A DNA stretch of 64,000 nt from Citrus sinensis (taxonomy: Eukaryota > Streptophyta > Magnoliopsida > Sapindales > Rutaceae): assembly GCF_022201045.2 (NCBI RefSeq), contig NC_068563.1, positions 12,683,001-12,747,000 of the forward strand. The letters run 5' to 3'. Made by a program: the position numbers and the translations under genes. Within the stretch, counting starts at the first letter, position 1; every line of letters begins with the position of its first letter. Of the stretch, positions 46,386 through 57,885 are shown piece after piece. Under the pieces are notes generated by a model. The model worked only from the letters and a program-made list of their open reading frames with translations. It searched no databases and had not been told where the DNA came from.

Positions 46386-48423
46386 AACATCAATAATTTT
46401 TTATGGAATTTTCACGTTGACTTGATTTTGGCGCGTTTTTGACCGAAAAATTTGGTATTATTTAAAATAAAATATTACACGTATGAAGACAAGTGGTCAT
46501 TTTAGCTGAGTTGGAACGATGACATATAAAATATTAATTTTTAAAACTTTTTATTATAAAATAAAATTTAAAAACTTGAAACGCATCGTTTTGGTATTGA
46601 ATTGCACTTCTTTAATCCCTATTTTTTTCTAAGTATCAACACATACAACTCACAAACATACAGAGAGTAGGCTAAGGCTAAAACCCTCGATTCAAACTTG
46701 TCTTAATCTCTTATATTGACTTCCTTTTCGCCGTCATCTTACCAAAATCTCGGCCATCATCATCTTGCCATCGTCTTCCTAACGTATTTGTTACCGATTG
46801 CATTGTGAAATTGACTGAGTGAAGGTGCATTTCGTGGTATCGCCATCGTCTTCTTCGTCATCGTGTTCCTCGCCATTGTTTTCTGTCCTCACCTTGCTAT
46901 GTTCCTCACCTTCATTTTTTCAAAGCCCTTGGTATAATTTCTATTATGTCTTCATTTTGCATGTTGTTTATTTTGCACAAATCTAAGTTAAATCAATTAA
47001 TTCTATAAATAATCTAACGAGAAAGCCTAATTAAAAAATTGATTAGTTAATTTGTTGAAAGAGAGTAAAGAATGTTAGGATGTTAGGGTTAGCAGTAGCA
47101 GAAGCAACATTAACAGTAGCAAGAGTTAAGTAGATTTTGGAGATGAAGGATTAGAGAAAAGGGGTAATTATTTAGCAGCAGTAGTACCACTAGTAGCAGG
47201 ACCAAGAGCCAAATAATTTGCCTATTGTGGCAAATTTGCATATCTAGGGTTAATTTTTCATTGAAGTCTGGGGTTACTAGGAAATGAGTGAAGTAGCAGT
47301 ACTTATTTTTGCAACAAATTTATACTTAGAACCTAATTAGAACATAATTTAGCTTCTGATGCAAAATTATATTTTAATTTATTGAAAAAATGGTATCTTT
47401 CCTTATGTAATAGTTGATTGCTGTGTTTTTGTTGGAGCAACTTGCTGCCCCCTCTTTTGTTGCACTTTGCAGAGTTTGCTGTAGAGGAATTAATTTGATT
47501 TGGTAAATAAATTGCACTTCTTTATTTTTAGAGTTTTAAGTTCGTTAGTCAATTAATAGTCATGAAAGCAATTTAATATTATAATCCTTTATATGATAGC
47601 ATGACTTGAACTTGTATGGGGCTTAATTTTTATGTTATGTTGTGGCTATTGTAATGTGTCTATTTACTTGCATTTTGTGTTGTGACTACTATAATGTGTG
47701 GGGTCAAAAATTTTTATTATGTTTATGTTGCAATAAGGGTATTTAAAGTTGTGTTAATTTGTACTTTTGCATATCTAGGGTTTATTTTTTATTGAAGCCT
47801 GGGGTTATTAGGAAGTGATGAAGTAGCAGTACTTTTTTTTTAAACAAATTTATACTTAGAACCTAATTAGAACCTCATTTAGCTTCTGATGCAAAATTGT
47901 ATTTTAATTTGTTGAAAAAGAGTATATTTCCTTATGTAATAGTTGATTCTATGCTTTTGTTCGAACAACTTGCTGCCACCTCTTTTGTTGCAGAGTTTGC
48001 TGCATCTCTTTTGCTGGAATAGTTTGTTGTAGAGGAATTAATTTAACCTGGTAAATAAATTGCACTTCTTTATTTTAGAGTTTTCAGTTCGTTAGTTAAT
48101 TTATAGTTGCATGAAATATATTTAATATTATGGTCCTTTATATAATAGCATGACTTGAAGTTGTATTGGGCTTGATTTTAGTGTTGTGTTTATTTACTAC
48201 TGCAATGGTTTTGACTACTGTAATGTGTTTATTTACTTGTATTTTGTGTTGTGACCATTATAATGTGTGGGGTCAAAATTTTTTGTTATGTTTATGTTGT
48301 AGTAAGGGTATTTAAAGTGGTGTTAATTTGTACTTTGCTTATATGAATTGGTAATCTATTTTGATTTTTTATTTATTTGTAACCTCCTTAATGTCTCAGG
48401 ATCAGAACTAATTTAAACTAACA
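46386..48423 (+). other. Non-coding leader of the CACTA element
   Basis: No supported ORF. The early part has a CT-rich segment with ATC repeats (about 46730-46920) and then AGTAGCAG repeats (about 47090-47210). A direct duplication, listed separately, fills most of the rest. The stretch corresponds to the leader and first intron common in En/Spm elements. Confidence 0.5.
47238..48335 (+). repeat. Imperfect tandem duplication, period about 531 bp
   Basis: The segment starting GCATATCTAGGGTT at 47238 recurs at 47769. Both copies share landmarks such as GAAGTAGCAGTACTT, TTATACTTAGAACCTAATT and ATAATGTGTGGGGTCAAAA. Copies differ by point changes and small insertions, including an extra segment near 48000 in the second. 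Confidence 0.8.
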
Positions 48424-51400
48424 ATGGATAAGTCTTGGGTTCATTATAGTAAAATGTCAAGTGAGTATAAAGATGGGGTTGAAGAATTTATGAAATTTGT
48501 TGTTGGTAATTCTGAAGGTTGTAGCATCATTAAATGTATGTGTACTAAATGTATGAATTTATCCTTTTGTACACATATGGTTGTTCATGAACATTTGTAT
48601 TTTCATGGTTTTGATGTTTTCTACACAAACTAGAGTTGGCATGGGGAAGAGGTCAATGACACACCACTTCCTAATATAGATGTAGATGTTCCGTTTGAGT
48701 TTATAGACTACGATGACGGTAATACAGTAGATATGGTTAACGATGCTTATAGGGATTGTGCTGCAGATCCTAACTCATTTAAAGAACTTCTAGAACAGGC
48801 TGAGAAACCTTTCTATTGGGGATGCATAAATTTCACTAAGTTAGGCACTTTTGTTAGCTTGTTCAATATAAAGGGTAAATTTGGGTGGTCTGACACAAGT
48901 TTTACCGAGTTACTAGGTCTTCTAGCCAAGTTGCTGATTGAAAGTAATGAAATTCTTGTGTTTATGTACGAGACCAAAAAGACAATGTTCGCTTTAGGCT
49001 TAGAATATGTGAAAACACATGCTTGCCCAAATGATTGCATACTTTACTAAAAAATAGTATGAAGGGTTGTCTCACTATCCTAGTTGTGGTTTATCTAGAT
49101 GGAAAAAAAGGATGGTAGTGTTGACCAACATAGGAAAGGGGTTCCTGCAAAGGTTATGGTATTTTGCACCCATACCTAGATTTAAACGCATGTTCCAGTC
49201 CTCAGAAACTGCCAAGGACTTTACTCGGCATGCAAATAAGAAAGTGGACGATGGTAAGCTCCAACATCCGGCAGATTCGCCATCACGGAAATTAGTAGAT
49301 AACAAATGGCCTAAATTTGCCTTGGATCTTAGAAATCTCCGTCTTGTGTTAGCGGCTGAAGGAATAAATCCACATAGCTCTCTTAGTAATACATATAGTT
49401 GTTGGCCAATTATTCTTATAACGTACAATCTTCCTCCATGTTTGTCTATAAAAGGGAAATTCATGATGTTGTCCCTACTGACTTTTGGTCCTTAACAATC
49501 GGGCAACGACATCGATGTGTACTTGGTACCTTTGATAGAAGATTTACAAACTTTGTGGGAAGATGGGGTGGAGGCTTATAATGCCTACAGAAAGGAGTTC
49601 TTTAATTTGCGGGCAGTGTTATTATGGACTATAAATGACTTTCTGGCATGCATAAATCTAGCTGGTTGCACTGTTAAAGGATATAATGCATGTCAATATT
49701 GTAGAGTAGACACTACTAAATGTATAGTTAAACACAGTGGCAAAAATGCATATATTGGTCACCGTCGTTGGCTTCCTTATGATCATGAATTTTGAGACCA
49801 AGAAAAAGCCTTTGACAACACAATAGCGAGGGAGTTTGCTCCGAAACCGTTAGATGGAAAAGGTGTTTTACGACTGGTTAAGTCTATTGATTACAAATAG
49901 AGGACGAACAACTCTAAAAAATGCAAAAGTTCCGACAATGATGGCTGCATTTGGTGGAAAAAAATCCATATTCTATAATTTAGAGTATTAGAAGCATTTA
50001 CTTGTACGTCATCAATTAAATGTTATGCACATTGGAAAGAATGTGTGTGAGAGCATCTATGGAACACTGCTACATATTCCGAGAAAGACCAAAGATGGTC
50101 TTAGGTCAAGGAATGATCTTGTAGAAATGAAAATTAAGGATGAATTAACTCCAACTTTAAAAAAGAACTAGCACACTTTCCTTTCCGCAGCTTGTTACAC
50201 GTTAACTAGAGATTAGCCTGTTAATCACACTTTCTTTAACGTTCCAGCTGGATATTCCTCAAACATAAAAAATCTTGTGTCAATGAAGGACCTTAAACTT
50301 TAGGGCCATAAGTGACCTAACTGCCATGTTTTTATGCAACAACTTTCACCTATTGCCATTCGGTGTGTCTTGCTAAAGCATGTTAAAGAAGCTGTGATTG
50401 GCATGTGTTTCTTCTTTAACTTGCCGTGTTCCAATGTGGTTGACATGTCAACATTGGATAAATTACATGCAAAGCATGTGGGGCTTTGTGCTTGTTAGAA
50501 AAATGCTTTCCTCCCTCTTTCTTTGACATTATAGTACATTTGATTGTGCATTTAGTCAATGAAGTTAGACTATGTGGCCTAGTTTACCTTCGGTGGATGT
50601 ATCCTTTCAAGAGATACATGAAAACTTTTAAGGGTTATGTCCGGAATCGCAACTATCCTGAGGGTTGTATAGTGGAGAGTTATATTGCGGAAGAAGCATA
50701 GAATTTTGTGCAGAATACATGTCAACCACGAATGCAGTTGGGGTTCCACTTGGACATGTGCAAAACCTATCAAAAGATAAGCCATTGTATGGTGGGAAAG
50801 TGGTACAAATTCCTCCACATTTACTATATCAAGCGCACCTGTACATCTTGCATAACACGCAAGACGTGGTACTATACATTAGGTAATTTGGTTAATTTCT
50901 TCTAGTCAAATCTATATAATTTATTTCTATAATTTTTAGTCTAACTTTTTCATGTTCTAGATCTTTAGTGACCATATGCAATGGCTTAAAACATGTTATC
51001 CATATCAAAATGACAAATGGTTGCAAGAAGAACACAATTGTAAATTTGCTGATTGGCTAACTGATAAGGTTGAAGCATGTGTATAATTAATTTTCACAAG
51101 GAAATCTCAACTTTTTTTTTTCACTTAGTAAAGATGTTTACTTTTCTTTCTTGTCTTGTTAGGTATATGACTTAATTGAAAAGGGTGATCACGTATCAGA
51201 TACTTTGCATTGGTTATTACATGGGCCTCTTCCTTTTGTAACTAAACATAATGGTTATGACATTAATGGTTTCCATTTTGTTACACAAGATCGAGACTTA
51301 AATCAAGTAACTCAAAAATAGTGGAGTGAGTGTAGGTGATTCTGAAATATGTGATATGACATATTATGGAGTTATAGATGAGATTTTAGTACTTGACTAT

Positions 51401-51766
51401 CATTTGTTGAAAGTCCCTGTGTTGAAGTGTAATTGGGTTCAAAGTAGTTGCGTCAACAAGGATGAGCTTGGATTCATCTTAGTGGACTTAAACCGATTAT
51501 GATATAAATCTGATCCATTTATATTGGCTTCTCAAGCCAAACAAGTATTTTATGTAAAGGATCATATTAAAAAAACGTGGTTTATTGTATGTCATATGCC
51601 TACTAAAATTAATCCTAATCAAATAAATGAAGATGAGGTCAATAATGTAACAGAATATCCTTCCTTCACCATAGAATTTCCAACTAATGATTTGTTATGT
51701 TCCGCAAATGGCGATCGAGCAATCTATACAAAAAATAGCAAGGAGGGAATTTGGGTTACCAATTGA
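48424..51766 (+). pseudogene. TNP2-like CACTA transposase, multiple breaks
   Basis: Domains in order: transposase-associated N-terminal domain (48424-48633, begins MDKSWVHYS), transposase core of the TNP2/TNPD type (about 48733-50170, with NDCILY, FKRMF, HPADSP, NLRLVLA, DIDVYLVPLIEDL and VMHIGKNVCESIYGTLL), DUF4218-type domain (about 50250-50700, with FPPSFFD and YLRWMYPFKRYM) and DUF4216-type domain (about 51350-51766). The frame has a TAG at 48631 (Trp position), a TAA at 49493, and shifts near 49050, 49880, 50160, 50500 and later. Two interruptions in the last third (about 50885-50960 and 51080-51165) have donor- and acceptor-like borders and may be introns. The transposase would cut the element at its termini; this copy is inactive. 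Confidence 0.88.
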
Positions 51767-51936
51767 TTAACTTTTTTGCAGTAAATGTTTATTTAATTAT
51801 TCACTATCTATTTTACAAACTGATATGATAATAATTATATATTAGCTTCTTATTCTTATAGCTGATTGATTCTTATATAGCTTCATATTATCATTTAACT
51901 AATATAATTTAATTTACTTATTTTAGGTGCAATAAT

Positions 51937-54900
51937 ATGCCTAAGGGAAAACATGTTGTGGCTGATGTTGCTTCTGATCAGGACGCTTATTTAAAAGATG
52001 ATTACCATGAATTATTTGCTGATAATGCTAATTTAGAAGATGCAGAAGACGATGTTGATTTTGATGGTGCTGAGATGGAAGGTGTTAAGTTTGATGGAGG
52101 TGATAATGATGGTGCTGATTTGGATAGAGGTGATTTGGATAGTACTGAGAGAGATGGTGTTAATTTCGTTGCTCCTAATGTTGATGTAAGGTTCCAATGG
52201 GCGTAAGGTTCCGCTAGAGACAAAGGAACGTTTGTGGAAATATGTTCTGGTAATTCTTAAAAATCCACTGCATTCTACTTAAACATTTTCGTGTCATTTT
52301 TTCAATTTTTATTAGTTATATGATTTGAATTTTTATTAACTGCCACTTAAAACAATTTTTATTATTCATCCTAGAAGTAAGAAGCAGGTGATACAATCAA
52401 TTGGAACATCATTTCGAAACTTCAAGTATATACTGGCCAAAAACTATATCTTAAAGTTCAGAAATGATAAAAAGAAATTGTATGGACCCCCAATTGAGTA
52501 CCCTCAAATAAAGCGTCTTGTTTGGATAAAGTTTGTCGACCAACGTTTGTCGGAATCTTTTGAAGTAAGTATTTTCAAGTTAGGAAAAGTAATATGTTAG
52601 TAATTACATTATATTTACCTTGTGTTATAACTAATCTAATTATGCAGAAAATTAGTCGTGTCAATAAGAACAGTAGAGCTTTGAACAAGTGCAATCACCG
52701 CCTTAGTCCAAAAGAATACGTTGGATTGATGAAAGAAATTGTAAGTATGTTAAATATTTAAATTTTTAATGAAAAAAATTATATATCAGTTAACTATTAA
52801 ATTTTTTGCTTTGTTAAATATTTATTAAAGGTTTAGTTAACTACTAATTTTTTAACTGTTAACTAATCTAATTTCTTTATCAAACTAGCATGCAGAATCG
52901 GGTCTTTATGAAGACTTAATTGACAAGAGTGAATTATGGAAGAGAGCTCAGATGCTAAAGAATGAAGGATACCACTCTGAAACCAAACAAATCATTAAGA
53001 AAATGATAATCAAGTTTAACTAGAACAAACATTGTTATGATATTAGATCTATGCTCATTTAATAATATTAGTTTCTTTATGGTGGGCTATTAGGAAATGC
53101 TAGAGAAAGAGGACAAAAAAGACTCCTTAAATTCGGATGCAAGAAATGACTTACTTGAACAAGCATTGGGAAAGCTTCCTCGAACTGGTCATATGCAAGG
53201 CTTGGGCAAATTTATATATGCTTCTATGTACTTTCACTGCCTGCGTGGTGTTGTGCAAATTTTAATGTACTCGCAAGCGCACGAATCTATTGTAGTATAG
53301 ATCAATGGTGACGAGTATCGATCCCACGAGGAGGTGGATTTTAATTGTGTGTAGAATTAATTTTGTAAATGGGTGATTGGATTTGTGGTGGAAATGATTT
53401 AAATTATCCTAAAATTGGAATTGAAATGGCAATAATAAATTCTAAAATTGGACTTGCAATGGCGAGAATAATTTGAAGAGAAATCTATTGAAATGACGTA
53501 CTTGGGTACCTGGATCCGTATCAACATGCATCATGGGCTAAATATTCCTTATTAATGCCAATTAAATCATGAGGGGAGAATCCACACCTCATGAACCACG
53601 CTCTAATCAATATGGTGCTAAGGGCTTATCGTGCCAAATAATAATAACCTTGTACTAGAGGGCCGGTGAAACCAAGACGGTACTAGACAAGATTAGTATT
53701 ATTTGTCGACGAGAAGTCAAAACATCCACAAAAACTAGAGGGGAAGAGAAAATAAATTTACCAAATAAAGCCCATGACACATGTTGAGACTTCACCTTTA
53801 ACCCAAGCTTGAAAGAAAATTAGCCACTCATAATTGAACTAGGGGCAAAATGGAAATTTATTAAAATACGAAGAAAATACAAGATGGAGAAGGAATTACA
53901 GAAAATGGAGTCCAAAAATGGATTCAGAGATATCAAATTAGGGGGGGGAGGCCCCCTTTTTATAGATACATGGAGTAAATCATGGCCATCGGATTAAAAA
54001 CAGTTTGGACGCTCAGGATTGCGCCACGTCATCAGTCAACAGTCCACGGTTTGACCACGCGGATAAACAGTAACACGGTTTGACTCGGATGAACAGTAAC
54101 GCGGTTTGACTCGGGTGAACAGTAACGCGGTTTGGTTGAAAATAATCCTGTGTGATGCATGTACCGTACGCGAGATTTTTCATCCACTGATATGCTGCCA
54201 CGTCACCATCAACAGTACATAAGAATTTTAGCCCAACAGGATCGTGACACCTCATCAGTCAATGCCACATCATCGGTCAATGCCACGTCATCGATCTGTC
54301 TATGTGAACAGTGTTGTGAACAGTAACGTAGTTAGTACCGTACACGTGAATAGTACCGTACATATAAATAGTGCCATTTATCCTTTTATACTCCTCCTAA
54401 GGTTTTCGACTGTCCTGAGTTCAAAAGTGATGTCCGTTTTGCCGTCTGATCTCTCCTTTATTGTGAAATGACTATAATGCCCTTAAAATACATAAAATAC
54501 TTAATTAAAATAAAACACATGTAATTAAATCACAAGAAGGTTAAATACATAAAAGTAAGGATTGTTAGTAAGACTTGAAATGTAAAATGACGGTTTTCTC
54601 CTTTATAAATATGCATTTTCTAACACTCAACACGTGGACCCATCCGAAATTAGAGAGAGAGGGAGCTAGATGCTTGGAAAAAATCAATAGATGACCAGTT
54701 ACGAGTAATTTGCAATGAATTGAAGAGGACACCTCGCTATTCAAATGTTGGAAGTTCCACTTTCCCACATAATATGATCAATGATGATGACAATGAGGGA
54801 GATGTACATTAGGTTACTTTAGTTATCTGGGTTACCCAAATTTTTCCTGGTTTAAGTATTTTTCCTTGTATATCTTCCACTCATTAGAGTTTAATTTATT

Positions 54901-55320
54901 TACTATTTATCGATAATGCTGACAGGAGCTGGATAATTTATGGAAGTTAGCTGTGAAAAAGAGGAAATGGATGTTTGGTCAAAGGGACGAACATCCTAAA
55001 GTATTAACACTAAGAAAGAAAGAAGAGACACCAAAAAACACAATTGCTGCCATTCTGATGAAGTCAGCCAAAAATGATGACAGTGAAGGAGATGCACATA
55101 AGATTAGTTTATTAATAATAAATGGTTGTATTTTTCCTAGACTATGATTTATTACCTTGTATATTTACTATTCAATCTAGTTTAATAGACTTACTATTTC
55201 ATAATTAATCTTCATAGGACATAGATAATTCGGGCAAACCACCAGCAAATACCGTTGCTGCCATTCCGGTGAAGTCAACCAAAAATGAAGACAGTGAAGG
55301 AGATGCACATAAGGTTATGT
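51937..55320 (+). pseudogene. TNP1-like second gene of the CACTA element, split by a solo LTR
   Basis: A first segment (51937-52206) encodes a very acidic protein with repeated D-G and D-x-D units. Downstream segments of the TNP1 or plant transposase_24 type lie at about 52388-52565, 52648-52741, 52890-53020 and 53096-53248, with GTAAGT-like donors and AG acceptors at several borders. After the LTR, a segment from 54634 to about 54811 continues in an open frame rich in charged residues. Further exon-like pieces at about 54930-55105 and 55219-55315 repeat one module. The frames before and after the LTR do not join simply, so a shift is also present. TNP1-type proteins bind the subterminal repeats. 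Exon borders are approximate. Confidence 0.7.
53249..54632 (-). repeat. Solo LTR of the A family with perfect target duplication CGTGG
   Basis: The 1384-bp copy starts TGTTGTGCAAATTTTA and ends ACACTCAACA on the plus strand. CGTGG flanks it at 53244-53248 and 54633-54637. It contains the reversed TATA region (near 53960), ACGTGG motifs and U5 stem-loop. A solo LTR with its duplication arises by recombination between the two LTRs of a complete element. Confidence 0.95.
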
Positions 55321-55795
55321 TGATTGATTTCGAATAGATTGGTTTGTTGGGTTTGGGTTGGAGGGTTGCTGGGTATGTGGCTGGAATACCAGTGGTGTAG
55401 AAAGATGCTGGGTTGCTGCTGAATGTGTGTTGGAGTGTTGTTGAGTAAGTGGCTATTGGACTATTGCCATTAGAAGATGTATTACTGCTGGAGGTTTTGT
55501 TGGCTTGGTGGTTGGAATTTGAGTTGCTTTTATTGAAGTTTAATTGGACAAATGTTTCTTTTTTAAATTTGGGGTGTTGATTATATATGTATTGGTAGTG
55601 ATGACAATATTAGATACTAGATGTATTTATTTTGAAATTAACTTATTGGAACGAATGGATGTTAATAAATAGTAATTGCTTTTAGTTTTTTTCATGATAC
55701 TCATTATTATTAATTAATTAAATTTGTAAATAGGAATTCAAAATAAATTATAATCACAATTTTTTAAAAATAAATTTAACTTTATGAAGGAAATA
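55321..55795 (+). other. 3' part of the CACTA element, G/T-rich then AT-rich
   Basis: No supported ORF. The first 200 bp are rich in TTGCTGG and TGTTGG words, which suggests an untranslated tail of the second gene. The stretch ends at the LTR at 55796. Confidence 0.45.
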
Positions 55796-56166
55796 TGTTG
55801 TGCAAATTTTATTTAACTTGCAAGCGCACGAATCTATTGTAGAATAGATCAACGATGACGAATGTTGATCCTATGAGGAGGTAGATTTAATTGAGTGTAG
55901 AGTTAATTTTCTATGTGCGTGGTTGGATTTGTGGTGAAAGTGATTTAGACTATTCTAAAATTTAAATTAGAATGGCGAGAATAAATTAAAGTGAAAATTA
56001 TTAAAATGAAAAGCTTGGGTCTCTGGATCTGCACTTAACATGCACTATTGGCTTAATATTCCTTATTAGTGCCAATTAAATCATGAGGGAGGTTTCCACT
56101 CCTTATGAACCTCACTCAAATAAATATGATGATAAGTGCTTATCGTGCCAAATAGTAATAACCTTG
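55796..56166 (-). repeat. A-family LTR fragment, cut by element D
   Basis: It starts TGTTGTGCAAATTTTA and follows the minus-strand LTR for 371 bp, up to the point ATAACCTTG, where other copies continue TACTAG. Element D begins there, and CCTTG (56162-56166) is its left target-duplication half. Confidence 0.9.
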
Positions 56167-57507
56167 TGTTGAGTGTTAGAAAATGTATATTTATAAAGGA
56201 GAAAACCGTCATTTTACATTTCAAGTCTTACTAACACCTTTACTTTTATGAATTAACCTTCTTTTGATTTAATTCCGTTTGTTTTATCTTAATTAAGTAT
56301 TTTATGTATTTTAGGGGCATCATAGTCATTTCACAATAAACGAGAGATCAGATGGCAAAACGGACATCACTTTTGAACTCAGGACGGTCGAAAACCTTAG
56401 GAGGAGCATAAAAGGAAAAATAGCATTGTTCACATGTATGGTACTATTTATGTGTACGGTACTATATACGTTACTGTTCACGACACTGTTCACATAGACG
56501 GACGATGACGTGGCATTGACCGATGATGTGGCATTGACTGATGAGGTGTCACGATCCTGTTGGGCTAAAATTCTTATGTACTGTTGATGGTGACGTGGCA
56601 GCATATCAGTAGACGAAATATCTCGTGTACGGTACATGCATCACACAGGATTACTTTCAACCAAACCGCGTTACTATTCATCCGGGTCAAACCGTGTTAC
56701 TATTCATCCGCGTGGTCAAACTGTGTACTGTTGACTGATGACGTGGCGCAATCCTGAGCTTCCAAACTGTTTTTAATCCGATGGCCATGATTTACTCCAT
56801 GTATTTATAAAAAGGGGGCCTCTCCCCCCTAATTTGATATCTCTGAATCCATTTTTGGGATCTATTTTATGTAATTCCTTCTCCATCTTGTATTTTCTTC
56901 GTATTTTAATAAATTTCCATTTTGTGAGTGGCTAATTTTCTTTCAAGCTTGGGTTGAAGGTGAAGTCTCAACATGTGTCATGGGCTTAATTTGGTAAATT
57001 TATTTTCTCTTCCCCTCTAGTTTTTGTGGATGTTTTGACTTCTCGTCGACAAATAATAATAATCTTATCTAGATACCGCCTTGGTTACACCGGCTCTCTA
57101 GTATAAGGTTATTATTATTTGGCACGATAAGCCCTTAGCACCATATTGATTAGAGTGTGGTTCATGAGGTGTGGATTCCCCCCTCATGATTTAATTGGCA
57201 TTAATACGGATTATTTAGCCCATGATGCATGTTGATACGGATCCAGATACCCAAGTACGTCATTTCAATAGATTTCGCTTCAATTTATTCTCGCCATTGC
57301 AATTCCAATTTTAGAATTTATTATCGCCATCTCAATTCCAATTTTAGGATAATTTAAATCACTTCCACCACAATTTCAACCACCCATTTACAAAATTAAT
57401 TCTACACACAATTAAAATCCACCTCCTCGTGGGATCGACACTCGTCACCATTGATCTATACTACAATAGATTCGTGCGCTTGCGAGTACATTAAAATTTG
57501 CACAACA
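56167..57507 (+). repeat. 5' LTR of element D
   Basis: The 1341-bp LTR begins TGTTGAGTGTTAG and ends GCACAACA. It has a tandem GACGTGGCATTGACC-like cluster (about 56507-56555), TATAAAAA at 56806-56813, AATAAA at 56908-56913 and the U5 stem-loop at 57050-57122. Confidence 0.93.
57050..57122 (+). other. U5 stem-loop of element D LTR
   Basis: Arms 57050-57072 and 57098-57122 pair over about 20 positions around a GC-rich loop. Some positions that differ from element A still pair, including G-U pairs. It lies about 390 nt upstream of the primer site in the predicted RNA leader. Confidence 0.65.
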
Positions 57508-57513
57508 AGTTTT

Positions 57514-57531
57514 TGGCGCCGTTGCCGGGGA
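57514..57531 (+). promoter_or_regulatory. Primer binding site of element D (tRNA-Asp)
   Basis: TGGCGCCGTTGCCGGGGA is the complement of the 3' end of plant tRNA-Asp and lies 6 bp after the LTR, as in Athila and Tat elements. Confidence 0.9.
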
Positions 57532-57885
57532 GGTAATTTTAATTCATAGAATTAATTTTTGTGAATAATTTCTTTTAATTGTTTTCTTGTAATTTTTTTT
57601 ATTAAAAAGAAAAAGAAAAAAAAGTGAATCTACATTTGAAGGTTAGTATTTCTTTTCTTTTTCTCTTCTTTAAAATTTTGTAATTTAATTTTCAATTTAT
57701 TTTTCTTTGTAATTTTTTGTTTATTTTATTAATTTAATTTTTAGTTAATTTATTTTACGTATTTGTTTTTGTGTATTTTTATAGAAAGGTTGTAATAGCG
57801 CAATAAGGTTAGTATCGTAATTTCTCACTCTTCTTTATTTTTATTTGTTTTGTTCCCATCTTTATTTTTATTTTATTTGTTTTGC
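57532..57885 (+). other. 5' leader of element D
   Basis: A 354-bp T- and A-rich leader between primer site and gag start, without an ORF of note. Confidence 0.6.

Larger units (their letters stand above)
46195..55795 (+). mobile_element. CACTA (En/Spm) transposon, left end and both genes, right end not seen
   Basis: The left terminus is CACTACAAGAAAATTGGG at 46195, preceded by GGT as the 3-bp target duplication. A non-coding 2.2-kb leader, a TNP2-like transposase pseudogene and a TNP1-like second gene follow in the usual order. A solo LTR (53249-54632) is inserted in the second gene. The sequence is cut at 55796 by an A-family LTR, so the right terminus must lie beyond the nested elements or be lost. 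Confidence 0.9.

Noticed and set aside
49075..49464. Minus-strand 129-codon ORF
   Set aside because: Antisense shadow of the TNP2-like transposase core.
57514..57531. tRNA-Asp gene fragment
   Set aside because: Only the 18-nt complement of the tRNA 3' end is present, at the correct place for a primer binding site; no tRNA body.
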